64,000 bases of DNA from Symbiodinium natans. Lineage: Eukaryota; Sar; Dinophyceae; Suessiales; Symbiodiniaceae. Made by a program: the position numbers and the translations under genes. The stretch is from assembly GCA_905221605.1 (NCBI GenBank), contig CAJNDS010001524.1, forward strand, positions 171,501-235,500. The letters run 5' to 3'. Below the pieces are notes generated by a model. It saw only the letters and a list, made by a program, of their open reading frames with translations. It searched no databases and was not told where the DNA came from. Positions within the stretch are counted from its first letter, which is position 1, and the number at the start of each line of letters is the position of its first letter. Below, in pieces: positions 49,926 through 58,900 of this stretch.

Positions 49926-50024
49926 GCTGCGAGTTTCTCCTTTCGAAGCGCCAAGACAAGCGATGAAGGCTGCCTGTCCCGCGAGATCGTCTCCCGATAC
50001 GAAGGATGCAACGAATATTGCTAA
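49926..50024 (+). CDS. Terminal exon, acceptor from telomere array
   Basis: After TTTAG the plus strand reads AASFSFRSAKTSDEGCLSRE then IVSRYEGCNEYC and TAA, exactly 33 codons including the stop. It continues the frame of 49,398-49,513. Family unknown. Confidence 0.55.
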   Translation, partial: AASFSFRSAKTSDEGCLSREIVSRYEGCNEYC

Positions 50025-50104
50025 CTAGCCTCCCCAAAACCCTAAACCCTAAACCCTAAACCCTAAACCCCAAACCCCAAACCCTAAACCCGAACTAAAC
50101 CCTT

Positions 50105-50223
50105 ATGGCTTCGGCAGTTTGGACCCACGTCATTCTATCAGTTCGCATCAAGCATTGGGTCACCCGAAGCTGCCGACGCAGGCTGTCTCACTCTCGGTCA
50201 CTCTCCCAAGATCTCGCTCCTAA
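50105..50223 (+). CDS. First exon of an unknown gene
   Basis: ATG, then ASAVWTHVILSVRIKHWVTR and SCRRRLSHSRSLSQDLAP, ending at donor GTTTAGGG. Two other frames are open or end in a stop at the junction. This frame is chosen because it continues in phase into 50,333-50,421. Confidence 0.5.
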
Positions 50224-50332
50224 GTTTAGGGCTTAGGATTTAGGGTTTAGGGTGTTTAGGGTTTAGGGCTTAGGGCTTAGGGATTAGGGTTTAGGGTTTA
50301 GGGTTTAGGGTTTAGGGTTTAGCAGCCAGAGA
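50224..50332 (+). other. Putative 109-nt intron made only of telomere-like repeats
   Basis: Begins GTTTAGGGCTTAGG and ends GGGTTTAG, and every base between belongs to TTTAGGG-type units. Removal joins SQDLAP-N to SQRPKNFETI in frame. The array supplies both the GT donor and the AG acceptor. Confidence 0.6.
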
Positions 50333-50421
50333 CCCAAAAATTTCGAGACCATCTCCCCCGCCTCAGTGTGGGATCAGCTTGTGCCGCGTTTGCTGATACA
50401 TCTGCCACCTGCTTGGGCCAG
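50333..50421 (+). CDS. Second exon of the same unknown gene
   Basis: SQRPKNFETISPASVWDQLV then PRLLIHLPPAWAR, with donor CCAG|GTCGG. A strongly protein-like sequence. No further exon was found before the next ORF cluster. Confidence 0.58.
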
Positions 50422-50639
50422 GTCGGATTCAGGTGCTTAGGGTGGGGCTTCAGGGTTTAGGGGCAAAGCCCCACACTAAGCCCAAAGCGGAATATGTGTG
50501 GCAGGGGGGGAGACTATGGCAAGATCTGCGATGAGCTTGGGTCGGTGAGCTCAACCCTGAAAAGGAACATGGCCACCCAAGACATGAAGCTAGTACACAA
50601 ATTTTGGGGCGCTGAGAGAAAGGGGACCTCAACTGGACA

Positions 50640-50770
50640 GATCTCCAAACATCTACACGTACATGTACATCTACGTATATACATGCACGTACACATGTAC
50701 GGACACATGTATATACATGTGCATATACATGCTATGCATGTACATATCTGCATGTGTAGATAGATCGACA
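50640..50770. repeat. ACATGTA/CATA microsatellite
   Basis: Degenerate (TACATG)n. ORFs on both strands (50,494-50,867) are mostly this repeat. Confidence 0.9.
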
Positions 50771-50930
50771 CAATTGAACTAGCAGAAAGCCTCAGCTTTG
50801 GTGCAGTTGTAGGATTCGGGGGCTCTGACCTTGGGCGCGGGGATTCGAAACAGTAAGCCCCAACCACAGGGACCCCTGCCCTAAACCGAAACCCACATAA
50901 ACTCCTAAACCATAAGCCCCTGAGCCCTAA

Positions 50931-51070
50931 ACCCTAAACCCTCTAAACCCAAAAAACCCTAAAAACCCTAAAAACCCTAAAACCCTAAAAACCCTAAAAA
51001 CCCTAAAAACCCTAAAAACCCTAAAAACCCTAAAAACCCTAAAAACCCTAAAAACCCTAAACCCTAAACC
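50931..51070 (-). repeat. CCCTAAAAA 9-10-mer array
   Basis: About 13 units of a lengthened heptamer (CCCTAAAAA). The RVF-repeat ORF on the minus strand is an artefact. Confidence 0.96.
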
Positions 51071-51943
51071 TCGACCTGCTCCCAGCCCACGCGCCTGTGC
51101 TGAGCTAGTCCTTGCCACTTCTTCAGCTCGGCCGGCTTATACCTTGGACTCAATCGTCTGAGCCCTAAACCGCCTAAACCCTAAAGCTCAGTGCTACACA
51201 CCCTAGACCGTAGGAAGCATGAAGTGAAGGCATAAGTACATATGTATATATATATATAGAGGAGAAGAAGCACGGCACCCTTCGTCTGAAGGCCACACCA
51301 AAACTGAAGAGCACTTCCCTACTGCTGAAGGCCCAAGAGAACGGGCCCTTCCACACCCAAGCCTTGCATCCTGAACTCTCCAACCTGAACCCTGAACCTT
51401 AAACCCTAGACCTTACAACAATGGAGAAAAGTTTGTCCTCAGGTCCGGGGCATGTTCTGAGCAACCCCGTGTGAAAGAATTGCCCATAGCCGCCAAAGGG
51501 GCGGAGGAAGGGCCAAGAAGAAAATGAAAGCTTCGAGCCTGTCAGGGGCAATTTGCGCACAGAATCTGCGGATTTTGGAATCCTTGGACGGCTTAGGCAG
51601 GGCAGGGCCCCCTACTGATGCATGATGGAGGGCTCAGGGTTTGGGATTTCGGGCTCGCTGTGCGTGTAGCCGTTAAGAGCTTTAGGGTCTTAAGGTTTCG
51701 GTAGGGTTTCAGGGCTTCAAGCCTTCAGTGTTTTTGTTGGGGGGCGTTTTGCATTCATGGTGTCCATCTCTCTCGTTCCAGCCTTACAGCCCTGAAAACT
51801 CTGATGGGTGGGTTGTTGAGGGTCTTTAAGAGCGGGAGTGGAGCAACACACACTAAACCCCAAAGCCCCAAACCCTAAACCCTAAATCCTGAACCCTAAA
51901 CCCTAAACCCTCAACCCTAAACCCCAAACCCCAAACCCTAAAC
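51071..51943. other. Unique DNA and short repeats
   Basis: An ORF at 51,174-51,383 (minus) spans a TA microsatellite (51,240-51,260) and is not convincing. No gene supported. Confidence 0.4.
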
Positions 51944-52033
51944 CCATGATCTTCTGAGACCCCTGCCAGGTGAGGGGCTCGAAGGCCTTCGTCTCCTGCG
52001 TGCTGGCAGGCGGGGAAGTTTCGGGCTTGGGGG
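51944..52033 (-). CDS. Exon with telomere-repeat donor (unknown protein)
   Basis: Acceptor ACTGCAAG, then PKPETSPPASTQETKAFEPL then TWQGSQKIM, then G|GTTTAGGG of the array at 51,855-51,943. 90 nt. Probably the same gene as the exons at 52,646 and 52,987. Confidence 0.55.
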
Positions 52034-52052
52034 CTTGCAGTTTGGAGTCAGG

Positions 52053-52240
52053 GTTTTAGGGTTTAGGGTTTAGGGTTTAGGGTTCAGGGTTCAGGGTTTA
52101 GGGTTTAGGGTTTAGGGTTTAGGGTCTAGGGTCTAGGGTCTAGGGTCTAGGGTCTAGGGTCTAGGGTCTAGGGTCTAGGGTCTAGGGTCTAGGGTCTAGG
52201 GTCCAGGGTCTAGGGTCTAGGGTCTAGGGTCTTGGGGTAA
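52053..52240 (+). repeat. TTTAGGG then TCTAGGG array
   Basis: About 18 consecutive TCTAGGG units after a TTTAGGG block. Confidence 0.97.
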
Positions 52241-52255
52241 AGGGTATACGGTATA

Positions 52256-52393
52256 CGTGGAGGTTCATGGTACTTGTTAAACAATTCTAACTGTGCGTGT
52301 AACCCACTTATAACCTTTGAGTGCCCTAATTCTGATTATAAGTGCAGTTATAAGTACAGTCATAATTGCAGTGAGTACCATGAACCTCCAAGC
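52256..52393. mobile_element. MITE family B, complete copy
   Basis: GTGGAGGTTCATGGTACTTG and GAGTACCATGAACCTCCAAG ends, about 138 bp. Confidence 0.88.
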
Positions 52394-52424
52394 AGGGCTT
52401 TGGGATTATAGGGCTTCGGACGAT

Positions 52425-52503
52425 TTCATGGCTTGATGCTCAGCCGAAACCCGCGAAACCTCGAAACGCCTCCCTTCTCTTGGCCCCAGGAATCTTCGAG
52501 CGC
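52425..52503 (-). CDS. Exon-like island (unknown protein)
   Basis: The minus strand reads ALEDSWGQEKGGVSRFRGFR then LSIKP and TGA. It lies between two exon-like islands on the same strand, so it may be an internal or alternative terminal exon. Confidence 0.35.
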
Positions 52504-52509
52504 CGAAAG

Positions 52510-52645
52510 CCCTTAACCTCTAAACCCCTAAACCCCTGAACCCCTAAACCCCTAAACCCCTAAACCCCTAAACCCCTAAACTCCTAAACCCCTAAACCCC
52601 TAAACCCCTAAACCCCTAAACCCCTAAACCCCTAAACCCCTAAAC
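52510..52645 (-). repeat. CCCCTAAA octamer array
   Basis: About 17 units of the octamer CCCCTAAA, whose right edge supplies the donor at 52,645. Confidence 0.96.
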
Positions 52646-52718
52646 CCTGAACAGGTGCTTGTCGCAGGAGCTCAAAACCATGGGTCAGTCCGAAGCAACC
52701 TGGACTAGCCCGCAAACC
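52646..52718 (-). CDS. Exon with telomere-repeat donor (unknown protein)
   Basis: Acceptor TCTGAAG, then GLRASPGCFGLTHGFELLRQ then APVQ, then GTTTAGGGG. Not recognised. Confidence 0.5.
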
Positions 52719-52854
52719 CTTCAGAACACCCCTGAACCGAACCCTAAACCCCTCAACTGCCTCAACCCCTAAACCCCTGAACCCCCTAAACCCCTAAACG
52801 CCAAAGCCCCTAAACCCCTAAACTCGAAACCCGAAAGCCTAAACCGGTTTCGGG

Positions 52855-52980
52855 TCTAAACCCTAAACCCTAAACCCTAAGCCCTAAGCCCTAAACCCTA
52901 AACCCTAAACCCTAAACCCTAAACCCCAAACCCCAAACCCTAAACCCTAAACCCTAAACCCTAAACCCTAAACCCTAACC
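52855..52980 (-). repeat. CCCTAAA array
   Basis: About 17 units with CCCTAAG and CCCCAAA variants. Confidence 0.95.
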
Positions 52981-52986
52981 TACGCA

Positions 52987-53033
52987 AGGGGCTCCTCGAC
53001 TAAGCTGTCGAGCTGCTGCATGGAACAGGGCTC
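52987..53033 (-). CDS. Short exon (unknown protein)
   Basis: Acceptor ACTAACAG, then EPCSMQQLDSLVEEPL, then donor GTAGGTTAGGG. Confidence 0.4.
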
Positions 53034-53700
53034 CTGTTAGTCAACTCAGGGTCCTTTTTAGGGCTTTGGGGCTTAGGGTTTAGGGTTTAGGGTGTAGGGT
53101 TTAGGGTTTAGGGCTGCTTCATGGTGGGTTTAGGGTTTTGGGTTTTGGGCTTAGGGGTTTTAGGGCTTTAGGGCTTCGGGCTTGGGGTGTAGGGTGTGGG
53201 GTTTAGGGCTTCTTTTAGGGCATTCCGAGGGTATGGGATTCAGGGCTTCGGGGCTCTCGGGGGTTTAGAGGGTTTGGGGCATCGGGTAATAGGGTACGGG
53301 CAAGAGCGCTTGGGGTTGGAGGTTCAATCTTCGATCCTTCGAGCGTCTATATACCTTAGATAGGGTTTAGGGTATTAAGGTAGTAGGGTACTAGGGTATT
53401 AGGGTATTAGGGTTTAGAGTTTAGGGTTTAGGGTTTAGGGTCTAGGGTTTAGGGTTTAGGGTTTAGGGTTTGGGGTTTAGGGTTTAGGGTTTAGGGTTTA
53501 GGGTTTAGGGTTTAGGGTTTAGGGTTTAGGGTTTAGGGTTTAGGGTTTAGGGTTTAGGGTTTAGGGTTTAGGGTTTAGGGTTTTAGGGTTTGGGGTTTAG
53601 GGTTTAGGGCCCCCTCCAGAACCCCTAAATAACCCCTTGTGCTGGAGCAGGGCCCAGGGCCTCAAATACATACGCCTCAAAACCAAAGGCCCTCAACACA
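53034..53700 (+). repeat. TTTAGGG-type arrays
   Basis: Degenerate G-rich repeats to 53,300, TATTAGGG words at 53,365-53,410, and a clean TTTAGGG array at 53,411-53,608. Confidence 0.9.
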
Positions 53701-53719
53701 TAACACCAGTTGCTTGCAG

Positions 53720-53880
53720 AGCGTAAGATTGCTTTGACCCCAAAAAACCAACAACAAACATTCAAAAAAAATACATAAGAAGAAGAAGAATACATGCACA
53801 CCTATATTAATCATAATAGAACAAAAAAATCAATAAATAAAAACAATGAACGAAATTCAGCCTGTCAATCCGTTCTCAAG
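53720..53880. other. A-rich segment
   Basis: A-rich unique sequence with short (GAA)n. No gene. Confidence 0.5.
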
Positions 53881-53885
53881 CAAAC

Positions 53886-53945
53886 GCGCCTCGCAATAAG
53901 CGGCGTAGGATGCCAGGAAGTGCCTGCTTCGAGAATTTGGGGGGG
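53886..53945 (-). CDS. Exon-like island (unknown protein)
   Basis: The minus strand reads FSKQALPGILRRLLRGAFA then TGA. A possible terminal exon following the intron element at 53,978-54,066. Confidence 0.35.
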
Positions 53946-53977
53946 TTAAATCAAGCTCAGGTTCTTAGTTGTTCAGT

Positions 53978-54066
53978 AACCTGGGGGAACTAAAGGTTAA
54001 CCTTCGGGAAAAAAAGGGGATTATATTACCCCAAAAAGGTTAAAGGTTACCTACTCTACTACTAGG
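53978..54066 (-). mobile_element. Intron element GTAGTAGAGTAGGTAACC...TTCCCCCAG, second copy
   Basis: In coding sense CTAGTAGTAGAGTAGGTAACC at the start and ACCTTTAGTTCCCCCAG at the end, matching the transporter intron at 12,269-12,371. Inside, GGGGTAATATAATCCCC forms a small palindrome. Confidence 0.75.
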
Positions 54067-54220
54067 GGTTCAGAAGACCTTCAATGTGTTGGAGCGGGGC
54101 GCGGAAGGCGACGTTCGTGCCCAAGCTTAAGTTTAGTGCACCCGCGAAAACATTTGCCACTCCGCTTGCAATGTGGCTCCCTGTCGCTCCGAGTCCGAAC
54201 GAAAAGCAGATCCAAAATAG
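54067..54220 (-). CDS. Exon-like island (membrane-like unknown protein)
   Basis: The minus strand is open for 50 codons and contains GSHIASGVANVFAGALNLSL then GTNVAFRAPLQHIEGLLNP, ending at the intron element. Small-residue-rich, possibly membrane-associated. A 92-residue plus ORF overlaps (54,084-54,362); the adjoining intron element favours minus. Confidence 0.45.
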
Positions 54221-55760
54221 CCATTACACCCTAAACCCTGATTGGCTCACTGGCGCCTTAGGTCCTCCTCTGCGAAGCCTTCGGGTCTGCGAAACCTTAG
54301 GGCGCATGACATGTCTGGAACTGATTTCGCGCCCAACTCAAGCCCTAAACCCTAAACCCTAAAGCCCTAAACCCTAAAATCGCTAGGTTGGGGGGAGGGG
54401 GGCCCTACAACTTCCCGGCCTCCTACAATTTCCTGCCCTTTCACGGCCTTTACGTCTTCTGGTGTTCAGGGCTTGGGGTGATTTAGCGTTTAGGGTTTAG
54501 GTTCAGGTTGAGGGTTTAGGGTTTTGGGTTTAGGGTTTGGGGTTTAGGGCTTAGGGTTAAGGGTTTAGGATTCTGCATGGGGCTTGTGTAAAAGTGACCC
54601 GAAGGGTCCTTGGGGTCAATAGCTGTGCGCATGTGGTGGCACTGAACTTTGCGTTTTCAGGTTGGTTCAGGCCGTTTAGGCCAAACCCAGAGCATCCCAA
54701 CCATAAACCCGGAACCCTGACCCTGTCCCACCAGCCAAAGGCGGGGTTTGGGGTGTTTGAGCTCGCTTCTGAGTCCCTCGCAGCTTCATCCAATCGAATC
54801 CGCGGTAGTTGGGGCCTGCGTCCCGGGTTAGACCCCCTAAACCCTAAACCCTAAACCCTTGGGGCTGAGGGTTTGGGATTTGATGTGACCCTTAGGCTGT
54901 CTGGCCTGAACCCCGCAAGTACTGAGAATGCACCGATACAAAGACCAAAACGTGGACTGCACGCCCTGTTGGGTTTTGGGGTGTAGGGTTTTGGTTTCAG
55001 TTTGGGCCCTTATCAGCTTCAGGGCTTAAACCGAAAAAAAGTTTAGGGTTTAGGGTTTAGGGTTTAGGGTTTCGGGTTTAGGGTTTCGGGTTTAGGGTTT
55101 CTTGGGTTTCCGAGCTTCTCTCAAGAGGGGGGCCTTAGGACTTTCCCTAAACCCTAAACCCCATCCTGAATGCAGGAGTTACACGTCGGAAGGCACCATT
55201 TTCCCGCTGAAACTGTCTCGCCATCCAACCCCTTGAGGGTTTAGAGTTTAGGGCTTGGGGTTTAGGGTTTAGGGTTTAAGGTTTAGGGTTTAGGGTTTAG
55301 GAATCAGGGTTGTGCAGTGGGAGTGAGGTTGACATCCCATGCGCTGTCCTGGGTACTGAAGTTGAAGATTGAACCAACAGACTGCCAACCATCGTGGTGC
55401 CCTAAACCCTAAACCCAAAACCCCAAAACCCCAAAACCCCAAAACCCCAAAACCCCTAAACCCCAAAAGCCCAAAAACCCAAAAACCCCAAAAAACCCAT
55501 CCCTAGACCCCTGACCCCCCATCCGCAATCACCCTAACAATGCGTGTCTAGATCTCCGAAACGAGGTTGAATAAGGCGCAGCCAGATTAAGGTAGGGTTA
55601 GGGTCCCGAGAACCCTGGATCCTAACACGCCCACACGCCGAACCCGAATCCCTAAACCCCCAAACCCTGAGCCAAACTCGAACGCTGCTCTAAACAAACC
55701 CGCAACTCAAACGCAGAGCCATCCCCCAAGATCAGGCAAAATCAGGGCTCTGATTCTACA
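54221..55760. other. Short arrays, unique spacers, weak ORFs
   Basis: TTTAGGG/TTTCGGG array at 55,040-55,100, CCCCAAAA run at 55,413-55,500 and other words. Overlapping ORFs at 54,557-54,854 on both strands are unsupported. A minus reading at 55,680-55,745 (LILGDGSAFELRVCLEQRSS) may be the next exon of the kinase-like gene. Confidence 0.45.
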
Positions 55761-55762
55761 AA

Positions 55763-55872
55763 TTGCTTAAGAATCCCGAAAAATATGTAAAGACTCTTCC
55801 TTACTAAGGGTAATGTAGGTAGGGGTTATTATTTCTTATTCTTTTGGGGGTTCTTGAGCAAAATAGTAGGAT
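55763..55872 (-). mobile_element. Introner-like element (TTGCTCAAGAACCCCC ends)
   Basis: In the minus sense TTTTGCTCAAGAACCCCC starts and GGGATTCTTAAGCAATTTGTAG ends it. Third member of the family at 11,731 and 40,433. Located at the 3' side of the kinase-like gene. Confidence 0.75.
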
Positions 55873-55921
55873 TCTACGTAACCCAAGTTGCAGCAGTATT
55901 GAAGAATTCCCACACTGGTAC

Positions 55922-58900
55922 CTAGGTTAAACTGATGGTCAGTGGAGGTGCCGCCAAGCTCGAAGTCAATGAGGCGCACGTCACCTTGTCGATGGGGCAG
56001 AGAGATCTCCCGTACCGAATCCCTTCATTCTTCGAGATTATGTATGGTGCAGTGTCGCCCAGTCCCCCCCCCCATGGGGTTTAGGGTTTAAGGGTTTAGG
56101 GTTTAGGGTGTAGGGATTGTGGGGGGGGGGGGGGGGACTGTTGACACAGCGACGCGGAAAAACAGGGGTACCCTTTTTGGGTGCACCTGCAAGGTATTCT
56201 ATTCTATTTGGGGTATAGAAGGGGTACCCCTACTTTGGGAAATACCCATATAGGTTCCTCCCATAGAAGGTTAGGGGGTGAGGGCTTTCGGGTACTCAAA
56301 AGACAAACCTAAGAAACCTAAGCTCTACTTGGAGGTTCATGGTACTTCTTAACCAACTAAACTGTACGTATAGCTGTACTTATAACCATAATTGGGGCAC
56401 TGAAGGGGCTTCGAAGTGGGTTATAAGTACGGTTGTACTTGATTCATAATTACCTTAAACCCTAAACCCTGAACCCTAAGATAAGCACCTTAAACCCTAA
56501 ACCCTAAACCCTAAACCCTAAACCCTAAACCCAATAAGCACCGGAACCTCCAAGTAGCACCCCCTCGCCATGCAAGCTCCTGAAGTCTGCCGAGCCGCCC
56601 AGGTGCTCCAGAACGTTGGAGGGCTTCAAGTCTCCATGTCCGCAGACCTCAAGCTGTTTTGGTAGGGTTTCGGGTTTAGGGTTTAGGGTTTAGGGTTTAG
56701 GGTTTAGGGTTTAGGGTTTAGGGTTTGGGGTTTTAGGGTTTAGGGTTTAGGGTTTAGGGTTTAGGGTTTAGGGTTTAGGGTTTAGGGTTCAGGGTTCAGG
56801 GTTCAGGGTTCAGGGTTTTAGGGTTTAGGGTTTAGGGCTCAGGGGTTAGGGACTTTGGGATGGTTTAGGTACCTTCTTTTGCTGTAGAAACCCCTGTATC
56901 AGAAAGTAGGGTCCTTATTTAGAACAATCCCGAAGAACCCTGAACTCCGAACACTTATGCCTGAGATCCTAACACACTCAACCCTGACTGAAATCTCAGG
57001 TCATGTTCTCTTTAGTCAGCTGCACACCTTCTCCAAGAAGGCAAGCCCAAAGCCTGAAGTCTTCTTATTGATACCAGTCATAGCTGCCCTAAAACCGAAA
57101 CCCCAAACCCCCCTAAACCCCAAACCCTGAACCCACAAGTTTGCCCCTAAGCCCCTGAGGACGCAGTGCAAGGCCTGAAGCAAGCCTTCAAAACCGAAAC
57201 CCTAAACCACGGTTTAGGGTTTAGGATTTAGGGTTTAGGGTTTAGGGTTTAGGGTTTAGAGTTTAGGGTTTAGGGCTTAGGGTTTTTTTTTTAGGGTTTC
57301 TCGGGGGGAAAGCATCTGAAGCTTGGAGGGTTCAAACGCCCAGCGGCGATGCCGGGCGTCTTCGCTTCGAGCGCAGCCCTCGCCAGGGCCACCTGCGGCT
57401 GTGCACTTCAGGCATTTTACAGGGTTTAGGGTTTAGGGTTTGGGGTTTGGGGTTTGGGGTTTAGGGTTTAGGGTTTAGGGTTTAGGGTTTAGGGTTTAGG
57501 GTTTAGGGTTTAAGGTTTAGGGTGTAAGGGCTTGGGGTTTAGCGTTTGGGATTCAGGGTTTAGGGTCCCCTGTATGCGCTCAAATAAGGCACAGTTTTGG
57601 GTCTTCTGCGGTTCACGCTGCACGTTTCTCCTCCTGAGCTGGTTAGTAGGGAGCCTCAAGCGAGCAGCCCCTCTAACTCAAGCCTTAAAACCATGAAGCG
57701 ACGATGATCAACCTTCAACCCTAGCACCGAAGCGCCACCCCAAAATACCCCCCAACCCCCTACCACCCTAAACCCCAAACCCGAAACCCTAAACCCTAAA
57801 CCCTAAAAGGTATAATCTAACCGTCAACCACCGACCCGGGCCTCGGCGCGGATGTCTGCCAGAGCAGGGATCTCCGATGGCAGGAGCTCAGGGCCTGAGG
57901 GGGGCGGAGGAAGACAAAATAGGTCGGGGTCTTTTAGGGTTTAGGGTTTAGAGTTTAGAAGGCTTAGGGCTTCGGGTTTAGGGTTTAAGGTTTAGGGTTT
58001 AGGGGTTATAGGGTTCAGGGTTTATAGGGTTTAGAGGGTATATAGGGCTTATAGGGTTTAGGGTCTAGGATCTAGAGTTTAGGATTTAGGATTTAGGGTT
58101 TAGAGTTTAGGGTTTAGGGTTTGGGGGGTTTGGGGCTCAGTACGAACACAGACAAGTGGCAGCCCTCTGCCACCAGGAGCCTCAGCCGACAGAGGTGTCT
58201 TCGTACTTTTACCCGAGCTTTTTAAAGGGTTTAGGGTTTAGGGTTTAGGGTTTAGGGTTTAGGGTTTAGGGTTTAGGGTTTAGGGTTTAGGGTTTAGGGT
58301 GTAGGGTGTAGGGTGTAGGGTGTAGGGTGTAGGGTGTAGGGTTTAGGGTTTGGAACTGGAACCTTACCCTAAAACCTGAGAAGGCCTCCAGAAGATTTTC
58401 GTGGACTCCCTGTTGGGATGTTCCCCCTTATGCTAACAGTCCTTCATAGGTATTATAGTACCCCCCAATATTATCCCTACTAAGGACTGTCAGTACATCC
58501 CAACCTCCCTGTGTAAACCTTTTTTGGGGTGTTGCTTCCACTCAACAGCGCAGGTTTCAAGGCTCAAATCTGTGAACCCCAAGCCTAGGCTACTATTTGC
58601 CAAGAACCAACCCCCCCCCCCCCCCAAAAAAAAAAAAAAAAAAAAAACAGAATGAAATAAATAATAAATAAACTTCCTTATGGGTGCAGTACAGGGATGG
58701 TCTTTAAGCAAATGGGTAGCTTATTTATTGTGGTCCCTTTTTGGGTACACATGATAAGGCCACAAGTGCGGAAACTAAGTAAATAGTCCCCTGGTTCTTC
58801 GTAGGGAATGAGGGAATTCGGGCCTTCTATATACCCTTTAAGGGACTATACTAAGAGTTTAGGAAACCCTAAACCCAAAACCCCAAACCCTAACCCAACA

